The position numbers and the translations under genes were made by a program. A stretch of 34,306 bases of DNA from JASJHI01 sp965371355 (lineage in GTDB: Bacteria > Actinomycetota > Acidimicrobiia > Acidimicrobiales > Ilumatobacteraceae), in contig CBDUYD010000008.1 in NCBI GenBank assembly GCA_965371355.1, positions 1 to 34,306 on the forward strand. Reading direction: 5' to 3'. The notes under the pieces are model-generated. The model did no database searches, had not been told where the DNA came from, and worked only from the letters and a program-made list of their open reading frames with translations. Each line of letters opens with the position of its first letter. Position 1 is the stretch's first letter. Below, one piece after another: positions 24,954 to 33,194 of this stretch.

Positions 24954-26116
24954 GCTCGACCCGTCTTCGACAGGGCCCTGTGGTAGGCGCCGGCCAGGTC
25001 GGCACCTGAACGCTCTGACGTGAAGTGCGCTGCGCGGGCGGTTCCGGCGGCGACCAGTTCGTCGCGGCGCCGATCGACCTCGTCGAGCGCGCCGCACCAC
25101 GAGTCGATCGACCTCGGGAGCACGAGACCGGCCGACCCGACGATCTCCTCGAGGGCCGGATGATCGGCGCAGATCACCGGCGTCCCGAGCGTCATCGCCT
25201 CGAGGGCAGGCGCGCCGAACCCCTCGTACTCGCTCGGGAAAACGAGCGCGTCCGAGAGTGCGATCAGGCCGTCGCGATCCGCTGGCGGTACACGACCGGG
25301 CCTGATCACACGCGCGCGGAGCCCGCGATCGGCGATCGCTGTCTCGACGGCGCGGTCGGCCCCGCCCTTCCCGCCGAGGAGGAGCAGTCGGAGGTCTGGA
25401 TCGGTCCAGCACTCGGCGAGCACCTCGAGCAGGAAACGGTGGCCCTTGTGCGGGTGGGTGATCGCCGGATAGACGATGACGCGACCGTCGCCGAGCCCGT
25501 ACCGATCGCGGAGGCGCGGGGCGTCCGGGGCGCCGTCGCCGAAATCGGATCTGACGCCGTGCCGCACGACGACGACATCGTCGGGGTCGGTGCCGAACGC
25601 CTCGATCACCGTGCGGCGTACGAACTCGCTCGGAACCGCGATCACATCCGCGCGCCGCACCGAGAGCGGGATCACCGTCGACAGGTACGTCCTCTTGAGC
25701 GCGGTGAGGTACTCGGGGTGGCGGAGGTACTGGAGGTCGTGGATCGTGAGCACGATCGGTCGCCTGCCGACGAACGGCACGGTTCCGCCGCCGTGGTGTA
25801 CGAGATCGGCATCGCGGGTCCGTCGTGCCAGCCACGTGTGTTCGGTGATCATCCGACCGGCGCGGCTCCGGCCGTCGACCCGGCTGGTGACGAGGTCGAA
25901 CCGTTCGTCCATCTCTGGATGGGCCTCGCGGTAGGCGGGCGTACAGAACACGTTCGGCCCGAACGATGTGGCGAGCTCACCGAGCCCCGCGAGTTGGCGC
26001 TCGAGGTACTCCTCGGATCCGCCGACCTCGCCCGGCACACACCACAACAGGTTCACCGCGATGCGGTGCTGCGCGACGCTCTCGGCGACCGATCGTGGAT
26101 CTGCGGCATCGCTCAT
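24950..26116 (-). CDS. Glycosyltransferase family 4
   Basis: This 388-residue GT-B glycosyltransferase has LVHHGGGTVPF in the acceptor domain, VLTIHDLQYLRHPEYL, the YPAITHPHKGHRFLLEVLAE block at the start of the donor domain, and SEYEGFGAPALEAMTLGTPVI with the E-x7-E pair. These match mannosyl/rhamnosyl-type GT4 enzymes; the donor cannot be assigned. ATG 26116 overlaps the preceding gene's stop as ATGA, and its own stop overlaps the next gene as GTGA, so the three transferases are co-translated and likely act in sequence on one glycan. Confidence 0.88.
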   Translation of the reverse strand: MSDAADPRSVAESVAQHRIAVNLLWCVPGEVGGSEEYLERQLAGLGELATSFGPNVFCTPAYREAHPEMDERFDLVTSRVDGRSRAGRMITEHTWLARRTRDADLVHHGGGTVPFVGRRPIVLTIHDLQYLRHPEYLTALKRTYLSTVIPLSVRRADVIAVPSEFVRRTVIEAFGTDPDDVVVVRHGVRSDFGDGAPDAPRLRDRYGLGDGRVIVYPAITHPHKGHRFLLEVLAECWTDPDLRLLLLGGKGGADRAVETAIADRGLRARVIRPGRVPPADRDGLIALSDALVFPSEYEGFGAPALEAMTLGTPVICADHPALEEIVGSAGLVLPRSIDSWCGALDEVDRRRDELVAAGTARAAHFTSERSGADLAGAYHRALSKTGRA

Positions 26117-27243
26117 TCGACCAGCTCACGGTAGACGTCGAGCGTCCGCTTCGCGGCGACCCCCCAGCTCAGTTCCGCGGCGCGGCCTCGACCGGCCTCG
26201 GCAAGCTCGGCGCGACGATCGAACGCCTCGTCGATCCCCGCCGCGATGGCCGCCGCGTCGAGCGGATCGACCAGCACAGCGGCACCTCCTGCGACCTCCT
26301 CGGTCGAGGTACCCAGGCTGGTTACAACCGCGGTTCCGGCGGCCATCGCCTCGGCGACCGGCAGCCCGTACCCCTCGCGCTCGCTCGGGTAGGCGAAGAC
26401 AGCGGCCGCGGCGTAGAGCGCGGCGAGGTCCCGGTCGGGCACGAAGCCCAGGAATCGGACGTCGTCGTCGCTCCTCCCGAGGTCGCCCATGTCACCCCAC
26501 CCCTCGGCGCCGACGACGACGAGCGGCTCCGACCCGTCCCGCAGGCGCATCGCCTGTACCAGCCGGGCGAGGTTCTTGCGCGGTTCCAGGGTCCCGACGA
26601 ACAGGACGAAGTCGTCCGGTAGACCGGCGGCGGTCCTCGCCCGGCGCACCTCCGCGTCACCGACGCGCGACGGACGAACACCGAGCGGCACCAGCCGGAG
26701 TCGCGACCGGTCGAGTCCGACATCGACACAGTCCTCGATCGTCGCCCGGCTCGAGCAGATGACGAGGTCGGCGCGGCGGCGGATCACCTCGAGGCTCCGC
26801 CCCATGACCCTCACACCGTGCTTGGAGAACTTGTCGGGATCGTGCACGAACGCGATGTCGTGAACGGTCACCACCAGCGGCGCAGCGGTGCCACACGGCA
26901 CCAGGCCGGTCGCGTGGGCGACGTCGATCTCACCCGTCACCGCCTCGACCCGCGGCCAGTTGAGCCTCGTCCAGGTCTCGTACAGCAGTGGACGCGCGAG
27001 CGGCAGCATCGCGACGGGACCGTCGGGCCGGTACTCCGGCACGGGCGGCCTCTGATGGCGCCCCGCGACATAGTGGAGTTCGACATCGTCGGTCGAGCGA
27101 CCGAGCTCGCGGGCGATCTCGAGCGCGGCGACGGCCGTACCTCCGGGCACTTCGTGCCAGCACTGTTCGAGCGTGTATGCGACCCTGATCGGGCGATCCG
27201 GACCGGCACCGCCCACATCGTCGTATGCCACCTCCGCCATCAT
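26113..27243 (-). CDS. Glycosyltransferase family 4
   Basis: This 376-residue GT-B glycosyltransferase heads the three-gene run. Motifs are EVPGGTAVAALEIARELG near the N-terminus, VVTVHDIAFVHDPDKFSKHG, VGTLEPRKNLARLVQAM at the donor-domain entry and SEREGYGLPVAEAMAAGTAVV with the E-x7-E pair, matching rhamnosyl/mannosyl GT4 enzymes. The start is uncertain: ATG 27243 is used, ATG 27240 is adjacent, and the frame reaches a GTG at 27267. No clear -10 or Shine-Dalgarno sequence stands out. It is divergent from the GDP-fucose synthase gene, 78 nt away, and overlaps the next gene as ATGA. Confidence 0.87.
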   Translation of the reverse strand: MMAEVAYDDVGGAGPDRPIRVAYTLEQCWHEVPGGTAVAALEIARELGRSTDDVELHYVAGRHQRPPVPEYRPDGPVAMLPLARPLLYETWTRLNWPRVEAVTGEIDVAHATGLVPCGTAAPLVVTVHDIAFVHDPDKFSKHGVRVMGRSLEVIRRRADLVICSSRATIEDCVDVGLDRSRLRLVPLGVRPSRVGDAEVRRARTAAGLPDDFVLFVGTLEPRKNLARLVQAMRLRDGSEPLVVVGAEGWGDMGDLGRSDDDVRFLGFVPDRDLAALYAAAAVFAYPSEREGYGLPVAEAMAAGTAVVTSLGTSTEEVAGGAAVLVDPLDAAAIAAGIDEAFDRRAELAEAGRGRAAELSWGVAAKRTLDVYRELVE

Positions 27244-27303
27244 GGCGCGTGGAGTTGCCCACCCCACGGTTCCCCGCCGTGAGGCGCTGCCGACGCGAGT
27301 GCC

Positions 27304-27319
27304 CGACAGTACCCTGTCG
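27304..27319 (+). promoter_or_regulatory. Palindrome over the -10 of the GDP-fucose synthase gene
   Basis: CGACAG-TACC-CTGTCG is a perfect 6-4-6 inverted repeat. It contains the candidate -10 TACCCT (27310-27315), which lies 6 nt before the ATG at 27322. The geometry is the same as at 21750-21765 but the sequence differs. Confidence 0.45.
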
Positions 27320-27321
27320 CC

Positions 27322-28281
27322 ATGTCACACTGGGAGGGACGGAGCGTCGTCGTCACAGGCGGCACCGGATTTCTGGGACGCAGGGTGGTCGCCCGCCTCA
27401 CGGCCGCCGGCGCCGACGTCGTGGCACCGCGGAGCGCCGACTACGACCTCACCGCCCCCGGACGGGCCGAGGCATTGCTGGCGGCGACCCGCCCGAGCGA
27501 TGTGATCCACCTCGCCGCGCGGGTCGGCGGCATCGGATACAACCTCGCCAACCCCGCTCCGCTCTACCTCGCCAACCTGCTGATGGGGACCCATATCATC
27601 GAGGCCGCACGGTTCGCTCCCTCCGTCGACAAGACCGTCCTCGTCGGGACGGTGTGCTCGTACCCCAAGATCACGCCGATCCCCTTCGCCGAGGAGAACC
27701 TGTGGAACGGCTACCCGGAGGAGACGAACGCTCCCTACGGCATCGCCAAAAAGGCACATCTCGTGCATGCCCAGGTGAACGAGCAGCAGTACGGCCAGCG
27801 CTTCGCCTATGTGATCCCGACCAACCTGTACGGGCCGGGCGACAAGTTCCATCCGTCGGTGTCGCATGTGATCCCGGCCCTCATCAAGAAGTGTGTCGAC
27901 GCGGTCGAGGCCGGCGCCGACCACGTCGAAGTGTGGGGAACGGGTTCCGCGAGCCGCGAGTACCTCTATGTCGACGATGCCGCCGACGCTGTCGTGCGCG
28001 CCGCCGAGGTGCCCGTCGGAGCCGATCCGATCAACCTCGGCGCCGACCGCGAGGTGACGATTCGCGAGACCGTCGAGACGATCGCCGAACTCGTCGGCTT
28101 CGAGGGCGAGTTGCGGTGGGATTCCTCCAAACCCGACGGGCAGCCGCGTCGCGCCGTCGACGGCCGCCGCGCCACCCGCCTGCTCGGCTGGACCCCGTCG
28201 ATGCCGTTCGACACCGGCCTCCGCGAGACGATCGAGTGGTACCGCGAGAACCGTGCCGAGGCCGAACGCGACCCGGGCTGA
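27322..28281 (+). CDS. fcl: GDP-L-fucose synthase (GDP-4-keto-6-deoxymannose 3,5-epimerase-4-reductase)
   Basis: This 319-residue extended SDR converts GDP-4-keto-6-deoxy-D-mannose to GDP-L-fucose with NADPH. It shows GGTGFLG (13-19), AARVGGIGYN (66-74, diagnostic for the family), catalytic Tyr139 and Lys143 in YGIAKK, and GTGSASREYLYVDD (206-219), close to the family's GTGxPxREFLYVDD. Normal length is about 310-320. It works after gmd (17703-18692), though the two genes are 9 kb apart. ATG 27322 has TACCCT 6 nt upstream within a palindrome and no Shine-Dalgarno sequence. It ends convergent with mug, 35 nt away. Confidence 0.93.
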   Translation: MSHWEGRSVVVTGGTGFLGRRVVARLTAAGADVVAPRSADYDLTAPGRAEALLAATRPSDVIHLAARVGGIGYNLANPAPLYLANLLMGTHIIEAARFAPSVDKTVLVGTVCSYPKITPIPFAEENLWNGYPEETNAPYGIAKKAHLVHAQVNEQQYGQRFAYVIPTNLYGPGDKFHPSVSHVIPALIKKCVDAVEAGADHVEVWGTGSASREYLYVDDAADAVVRAAEVPVGADPINLGADREVTIRETVETIAELVGFEGELRWDSSKPDGQPRRAVDGRRATRLLGWTPSMPFDTGLRETIEWYRENRAEAERDPG

Positions 28282-28316
28282 CCGCTGACGTCGCGCCGTC
28301 GCGCGCATGCAGTGCG

Positions 28317-28889
28317 TCAGGGCGCCTCGACCACACCTGCCGCGACGGCGGGATCCCGGTAGGCGCGGGCCAGCGATTCGACCGTCTCGTGGGCGTTGAG
28401 CCCGCTCGGATTCGGCACGACCCATAGTTCGGCGCCCTCGAAGCCGCCCGGTTGACGCCCGGCTCGGGCCTTCGGATGACGAAAGGCGACGCGGAAGGCG
28501 GTGATCCCGGCGACGGCGACGACGACGGGCTCGAGCCGCCGCACGAGCTGTCTGAGCTGCTCGCCGCCTGCGCGCAGCTCATCGTTGCCGAGTTCCGACG
28601 CCTTCGCGCTGGCCCGATGGGCGAGGTTCGAGATCCCGACGCCGCGCTCGATCAGATGGGCGCGGTCGGCCTCGTCCATCCCGACACCCCGGTCGATGTC
28701 GCGCTCGATGATCCCCGCCAGCCGCAGTGCCGGGTAGAAGCGATTGCCGGGATGGGCGAAGTGCGTCTGGGTCGCCGCGGTCCACAGCCCGGGGTTGATG
28801 CCGACGAAGAGCAGCTTCACACCGGGACCGACGAGGTCGGGCACGGTCGTGCCCGCGAACGATTCGAGTTCGGCCCTGGTGAATCCCAT
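28317..28889 (-). CDS. mug: G/U mismatch-specific DNA glycosylase (Mug family)
   Basis: This 190-residue uracil-DNA glycosylase superfamily member removes uracil or related bases mispaired with guanine. It has GINPG (30-34), the active-site loop with Asn, and NPSGLNAH (160-167), plus HFAHPGNRFYPAL characteristic of Mug. ATG 28889 fits the family N-terminus; an in-frame GTG at 28907 is the alternative. It is the only DNA-repair gene in the window and is not obviously linked to the glycan genes. It is divergent from the GNAT gene. Confidence 0.9.
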   Translation of the reverse strand: MGFTRAELESFAGTTVPDLVGPGVKLLFVGINPGLWTAATQTHFAHPGNRFYPALRLAGIIERDIDRGVGMDEADRAHLIERGVGISNLAHRASAKASELGNDELRAGGEQLRQLVRRLEPVVVAVAGITAFRVAFRHPKARAGRQPGGFEGAELWVVPNPSGLNAHETVESLARAYRDPAVAAGVVEAP

Positions 28890-28951
28890 CGTGGGATCGT
28901 CGCGCACGAAACCCGCTTCGCCGCGGTCGCCGGTCGGGCGAGACTGGCGTG

Positions 28952-29593
28952 ATGGCTCACCCGTACTGGCCGCTGTACGACCTCGAGGTCCGCACGCCGC
29001 GCGTCACGCTGCGTTACGTCGACGACGAACTCAGCGTCGAACTCGCCGGGCTCGCGGCGAACGGGGTGCACGACCCGTCGTTCATGCCGTTCTCGATCCC
29101 GTGGACCGACCAGCCCTCTCCACAGCTCGAGCGCCAGGCGATGCAGTTCCACTGGCGGGCGCGGGCCGAAACGACGCCGGCATCGTGGCGGATCCCGTTC
29201 GCCACGATCGTCGACGGCACGGTCGTCGGCGCGACCGACCTCGCCGCGGTCCGGTTCCCCGCGCTCCGCGAGTTCGCGACGGGATCGTGGCTCGGGCGCG
29301 AGTACCAGGGGCAGGGCATCGGCAAGGAGATGCGCATCGCGACGCTGGCCGTCGGCTTCGACGGGCTCGACGCGGTATACGCCACGACGGCGGCATGGAC
29401 CGACAACGGCCCGTCACTCGGCGTGACGCGCTCGCTCGGATACGACGAGGTGGGCCCCCGCCGCGCACTGCGCCGGAACGAACCCGGCGAGCAGATGCAC
29501 TACCGCATGTCGGCCGGACACTTCGACACGATCCGCCGCGACGACATCGACATGATCGGCATCGACCCCGTCCGCGAACTCCTCGGACTCTGA
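28952..29593 (+). CDS. GNAT-family N-acetyltransferase (RimJ/RimL type)
   Basis: This 213-residue acetyltransferase begins LRYVDDELSVELAGLAANG, as in RimJ/RimL-like enzymes. It has WRIPFATIVDGTVVGATDL and the acetyl-CoA pyrophosphate-binding loop EYQGQGIGKEMR (about residues 114-125), followed by TTAAWTDNGPSLGVTRSLGY. The substrate is probably a protein N-terminus or small amine; it cannot be specified. Starts at GTG 28949 and ATG 28952 are adjacent; the ATG is preferred. The gene is convergent with rmlD, separated by a strong hairpin. Confidence 0.85.
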   Translation: MAHPYWPLYDLEVRTPRVTLRYVDDELSVELAGLAANGVHDPSFMPFSIPWTDQPSPQLERQAMQFHWRARAETTPASWRIPFATIVDGTVVGATDLAAVRFPALREFATGSWLGREYQGQGIGKEMRIATLAVGFDGLDAVYATTAAWTDNGPSLGVTRSLGYDEVGPRRALRRNEPGEQMHYRMSAGHFDTIRRDDIDMIGIDPVRELLGL

Positions 29594-29617
29594 ACGCCGT
29601 TCACGCCGCCGCCTACG

Positions 29618-29654
29618 CCGTTCCGGGCGCGGATCGTGCCGGGTACCGGAACGG
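29618..29654. terminator. Candidate bidirectional terminator hairpin
   Basis: CCGTTCCGG (29618-29626) and CCGGAACGG (29646-29654) are perfect 9-bp arms with a 19-nt loop in the 73-nt gap between the convergent GNAT and rmlD genes. No T-run follows on either strand. Confidence 0.55.
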
Positions 29655-29666
29655 ATCAACCCCGGA

Positions 29667-30512
29667 TCAATTGGAGAGTGCCGCGACGAGTTCGCCGAGG
29701 GGGAGGCGGAAGTCGCGGAGCATCGGGAGTCCGGCGTCGCGCCATACGGCGTTTTCGAGCACGCCGTTCGCCGGCCGGGGCGCGGGGCGCGGCGGGTCGA
29801 GATCGGCGGTGAGGATCGGGCGGACGATGTCCGGATCGTGGCCGGCGGCGACCAGGATCTCGCGGACGAACCCGTACCACGACACGGCCCCTCGATTGGT
29901 GATGTGGTGCACGCCGTGACGGCGCTCGACCGCCAGCCGGCGCAGTGCGGGCGCGAGGTCGGTGGTGAAGCTCGGGCAGCCGCGCTGGTCGTCGACGAAG
30001 GCGAGCTCGCGCTGGTCGGCGGCGAGGCGCAGGATCAGCTTGACCATGTTGTCGCCGTGCGCACCGCAGACCCACGAGGTACGAGCGATCGAGGCTTCGG
30101 GACCAGCCTCGACCTCGCCGCCGAGCTTGGTGCGGCCGTAGACCGACATCGGATTCGGGGTGTCGTCCTCGCGGTACGGGCGATCGAGCGTGCCGTCGAA
30201 GACGTAGTCGGTGCTGACCTGAACGAGGTGCGCGTCGATGGCTGCACACGCGCCCGACAGGTACCCGACCGCGGTCGCGTTCACGAGTTCCGCGGTGGCG
30301 ACGTTCGTCTCGCAGGCGTCGACCGCGGTGTACGCCGCTGCGTTGATCACGGCATCGGGTCGCATCGACGACAGGGCGGTGACCACCGAAGCGCGATCGG
30401 TGATGTCGAGCACGCTCCGGTCGGCGGCGACGACCTCGTCACCGGCCGAGCGACAGTGCTCGACGAGGTCGCGTCCGAGTTGGCCGGCCGCGCCGGTGAT
30501 CAGCACCTTCAT
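29667..30512 (-). CDS. rmlD: dTDP-4-dehydrorhamnose reductase
   Basis: This 281-residue reductase catalyses the last step of dTDP-L-rhamnose synthesis. It shows GAAGQLG (7-13, NADPH binding), NAAAYTAVDACE (57-68), STDYVFDG (100-107) and the catalytic YGRTK (Tyr125, Lys129). Length and motifs are typical. It is the last gene of the rmlA-C-B-D run and begins 19 nt after rmlB, with only a weak purine stretch upstream, so it is likely read by coupling from rmlB. dTDP-rhamnose would serve the rhamnosyl transferases inferred in the window. Confidence 0.95.
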   Translation of the reverse strand: MKVLITGAAGQLGRDLVEHCRSAGDEVVAADRSVLDITDRASVVTALSSMRPDAVINAAAYTAVDACETNVATAELVNATAVGYLSGACAAIDAHLVQVSTDYVFDGTLDRPYREDDTPNPMSVYGRTKLGGEVEAGPEASIARTSWVCGAHGDNMVKLILRLAADQRELAFVDDQRGCPSFTTDLAPALRRLAVERRHGVHHITNRGAVSWYGFVREILVAAGHDPDIVRPILTADLDPPRPAPRPANGVLENAVWRDAGLPMLRDFRLPLGELVAALSN

Positions 30513-30531
30513 CGCTCGCCGGGGCGGAGGG

Positions 30532-31497
30532 TCACAGTCCCGCCCGGTGCTTCAGGGGCTCCCACCACGCGCGGTTGTCGCGGTACCAGCCGACGGTCGC
30601 CGCGAGCGAATCGTCGAACGAGCGGCCGAGCGACCAGCCGAGCGCGGTGAGCTTGCCGATGTCGACCGAGTAGCGGCGGTCGTGGCCGAGCCGGTCGTCG
30701 ACCGGTTGGATGAACGACTCGTCGCGCCCCGTGAGCTCGAGTAACCGCGAGGTCAGCTCGCGGTTGGTCAACTCGTTGCCGGCGCCGATGTTGTAGACCT
30801 CGCCGGGCACGCCCCGTTCGAGCACGAGTTGGGCGGCGACGTTGTGATCCTCGACGTGGATCCAGTCGCGGACGTTCAGCCCGTCTCCGTAGAGCGGCAC
30901 CTTGCGGCCGTCGAGCAGGTTGGTGGTGAACAGCGGGATGACCTTCTCGGGGAACTGGTACGGGCCGTAGTTGTTCGAGCACCGGGTGACGATCACCGGC
31001 AGCCCGTAGGTGGTGTGGTACGAGAGCGCGATCATGTCGGATCCCGCCTTGGCCGCCGAGTAGGGCGAGCGTGGTGCGAGCGGATCGGACTCGAGCGACG
31101 AGCCGTGTTCGACCGAGCCGTAGACCTCGTCGGTCGAGATGTGCAGGAAGCGTTCGATGCCGACGTTGTTGGCGACATCGCACAGCACGTTGGTGCCCAC
31201 GCAGTTGGTGCGCACGAACTGTGATCCGTCGACGATCGAGCGGTCGACGTGGGTCTCTGCGGCGAAGTGGACGACCGCGTCGTGGCCGTCCATCGCGCGG
31301 GTCACGTCGTCTGGGTCGCAGATGTCGGCGTGGACGAAATCGCACCGCGTGTCGTCGAGCACGTCGCGGATGCTGGCGAGGTTGCCGGCGTAGGTGAGCG
31401 CGTCGTAGATCGTCACGCTGTGGTCGGTGTCGGCGAGCACGTGACGCACGTAGTTCGACCCGATGAATCCGGCGGCGCCGGTGACGAAGAGCTTCAT
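30532..31497 (-). CDS. rmlB: dTDP-glucose 4,6-dehydratase
   Basis: This 321-residue extended SDR makes dTDP-4-keto-6-deoxyglucose, the second step to dTDP-rhamnose. Visible are GAAGFIG (7-13), AAETHVDRS (79-87), the STDEVYG active-site strand (121-127, with Asp123-Glu124), catalytic Tyr146 and Lys150 in YSAAK, and CSNNYGPYQFPEKVIPL, all diagnostic of RmlB. It starts 9 nt after rmlC without a clear Shine-Dalgarno sequence, consistent with translational coupling. Confidence 0.96.
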   Translation of the reverse strand: MKLFVTGAAGFIGSNYVRHVLADTDHSVTIYDALTYAGNLASIRDVLDDTRCDFVHADICDPDDVTRAMDGHDAVVHFAAETHVDRSIVDGSQFVRTNCVGTNVLCDVANNVGIERFLHISTDEVYGSVEHGSSLESDPLAPRSPYSAAKAGSDMIALSYHTTYGLPVIVTRCSNNYGPYQFPEKVIPLFTTNLLDGRKVPLYGDGLNVRDWIHVEDHNVAAQLVLERGVPGEVYNIGAGNELTNRELTSRLLELTGRDESFIQPVDDRLGHDRRYSVDIGKLTALGWSLGRSFDDSLAATVGWYRDNRAWWEPLKHRAGL

Positions 31498-31506
31498 CGC
31501 ACGGGC

Positions 31507-32058
31507 TCAGGTGCGCATCGGCCAGTAGGGCCGGCGGTTCTCGGGGAGCTGGTCGCGGCCGGGATTGGTCTGGTCGCGCGCCGACAGAATCGCGTCTCTG
31601 ACCCCCCAGTCGGCGTCGACCGCGGGGTCATCCCACATCACGCCGAGTTCGTCAGCGGAGTTGTAGTACCCGTCGACGAGGTAGGTGATCACCATGTCGG
31701 TCAGGGCGGCGAAGCCGTGTGCCACACCGGGCGGTATGTAGACGCCCATGTGGTTGTCGCCCGAGAGATCGAGCGCATGGGTCGCACCGTCGGTCGGTCC
31801 CCCCTCGCGGAGGTCGTGGAGCACGACGCGGGCGGTGCCGAACGGCACGTACCAGTAGTCGCTCTGGTGCAGGTGGTAGTGGAGCCCGACGATCGAACCA
31901 GCCTGGCGATCGGCGCGGTTCGACTGGAGCATCTCGCGGGCCCCGGGGATCCACTCGCGGCGATAGGTCTCGATGAAGACGCCGCGCTCGTCGCCGTGGA
32001 TCGATGGTTCGACCAGGTAGACGCCGGTGATCCGATCGGATTCGTGAACCTCGGGCAT
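31507..32058 (-). CDS. rmlC: dTDP-4-dehydrorhamnose 3,5-epimerase family protein (RmlC-like cupin)
   Basis: This 183-residue cupin lies between rmlA and rmlB in the rhamnose operon and should epimerise dTDP-4-keto-6-deoxyglucose. RmlC blocks include DERGVFIETYRR (23-33), GLHYH with the catalytic His60, PPGVAHGFAAL (109-119), a DGYYN Tyr pair near 130-131 and MWDDPAVDADW (141-151). It departs from classical RmlC: the Lys expected after GLHYQ is missing (SDYWYVPFG) and GLHYQ reads GLHYH, so it belongs to a divergent subgroup. AAGGAGAG sits directly before the ATG, one of the few good Shine-Dalgarno sequences here. Confidence 0.87.
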   Translation of the reverse strand: MPEVHESDRITGVYLVEPSIHGDERGVFIETYRREWIPGAREMLQSNRADRQAGSIVGLHYHLHQSDYWYVPFGTARVVLHDLREGGPTDGATHALDLSGDNHMGVYIPPGVAHGFAALTDMVITYLVDGYYNSADELGVMWDDPAVDADWGVRDAILSARDQTNPGRDQLPENRRPYWPMRT

Positions 32059-32083
32059 ATCTCTCCTTCGATTCCGGGCGCGA

Positions 32084-33163
32084 CTACTCGATGTCGATCC
32101 GGCAGTTGTCGCCGACCATCAGCCGCACGGCCCGCGGCTTCTTGCGACTACGGGTGACGATCGTGTCGCTACCGATCAGGCTGTCCTCGAGCCGCGGCAC
32201 TCCGATGATCTTGCTGGCGTTCATCACGACCGAGTGTTCGACCTCGGAGTGTTCGACGAGGCAGTCGGTGCCGATCGCCGAGAACGGGCCGATGAAGCTG
32301 TCGCGGACGGTCGTGCCGGGCCCGATCACCACCGGGCCACGGATGGTCGAGTTGATGATCTCCGCCCCCGCCTCGACGACGACGCGACCGTCTAGGAACG
32401 ACGCGTCGTCGACCGTGCCCTCGACCCTCGACTCGATCGTCTCGAGCAACAGCCGGTTCGCCTCGAGCAGCGGCGTGAGCTTGCCGGTGTCGATCCACCA
32501 CCCGGTGAGGATCTCGGAGCGGACGCGGTGCTCACCGTCGATCAGCCACTGGATCGCGTCGGTGATCTCGAGCTCGCCACGCTCCGACGGTTCGATCGCC
32601 TCGACCGCGTCGTGGATGTGCCGGTCGAACAGGTACACACCGACGAGGGCGAGATCGGACGGCGGATCATCGGGCTTCTCGACGAGATGCGCCACGTGAC
32701 CGTCGTCGTCGAGCGCGGCGATTCCGAACCGATGCGGATCGGGGACGGGCTTGAGCAGGATCTGAGCGCTCGGCGGCTGGGGTCCTTTGCGGGCCTCGGC
32801 GAACGCATCGACGAACGCCTTGAGGTCCTGTTGCAGCAGGTTGTCGCCGAGGTACATGACGAAGTCGTCGTCGCCGAGGAAGTCGCGGGCGATGAGCACG
32901 CAGTGGGCGAGGCCGAGCGGCTCGTCCTGCGGGATGTAGGTGATCGATGCGCCGAATCGGGATCCGTCGCCGAGCGCCTCGATCACCTCGTCGCGCGTGT
33001 CGCCGACGATCACGCCGAGCTCGGTGATTCCCGCCGCGACCATCGACTCGATGCCGTAGAACAGGATCGGGGTGTTGGCGACCGGGACGAGTTGCTTCGC
33101 CCGCGTGTGGGTGATCGGTCGGAGCCGGGTGCCCGCGCCGCCGGCCAGGATGAGCGCCTTCAT
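32084..33163 (-). CDS. rmlA: Glucose-1-phosphate thymidylyltransferase, long form
   Basis: This 359-residue enzyme makes dTDP-glucose from dTTP and glucose-1-phosphate, the first step to dTDP-rhamnose. The N-terminal domain has GGAGTRLRP (8-16), KQLVPV (23-28) and GDN (106-108, metal site). A C-terminal left-handed beta-helix follows (from about 250, EGTVDDASFLDGRVVVEAGA onward), as in StrD-type long forms rather than the roughly 290-residue RmlA of enterobacteria. ATG 33163 opens the rhamnose operon. The upstream sequence contains a repeated TCCCGATATG and a six-codon mini-ORF whose stop overlaps this ATG. Confidence 0.93.
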   Translation of the reverse strand: MKALILAGGAGTRLRPITHTRAKQLVPVANTPILFYGIESMVAAGITELGVIVGDTRDEVIEALGDGSRFGASITYIPQDEPLGLAHCVLIARDFLGDDDFVMYLGDNLLQQDLKAFVDAFAEARKGPQPPSAQILLKPVPDPHRFGIAALDDDGHVAHLVEKPDDPPSDLALVGVYLFDRHIHDAVEAIEPSERGELEITDAIQWLIDGEHRVRSEILTGWWIDTGKLTPLLEANRLLLETIESRVEGTVDDASFLDGRVVVEAGAEIINSTIRGPVVIGPGTTVRDSFIGPFSAIGTDCLVEHSEVEHSVVMNASKIIGVPRLEDSLIGSDTIVTRSRKKPRAVRLMVGDNCRIDIE

Positions 33164-33187
33164 ATCGGGAGCGGAGCCATATCGGGA
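33161..33187 (-). repeat. 10-bp direct repeat carrying two ATG codons before rmlA
   Basis: TCCCGATATG occurs at 33170-33161 and 33187-33178 on the minus strand, 17 bp apart. The downstream copy ends in the rmlA start codon. The upstream copy supplies an ATG that opens a six-codon frame (MAPLPI) ending in a TGA that overlaps the rmlA ATG. Confidence 0.55.
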
Positions 33188-33194
33188 TTGGAGC

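Noticed and set aside
28285..28320. Inverted repeat CTGACG/CGTCAG between fcl and mug as a terminator
   Set aside because: Arms are only 6 bp with a 24-nt loop and overlap the mug stop codon; too weak to call.
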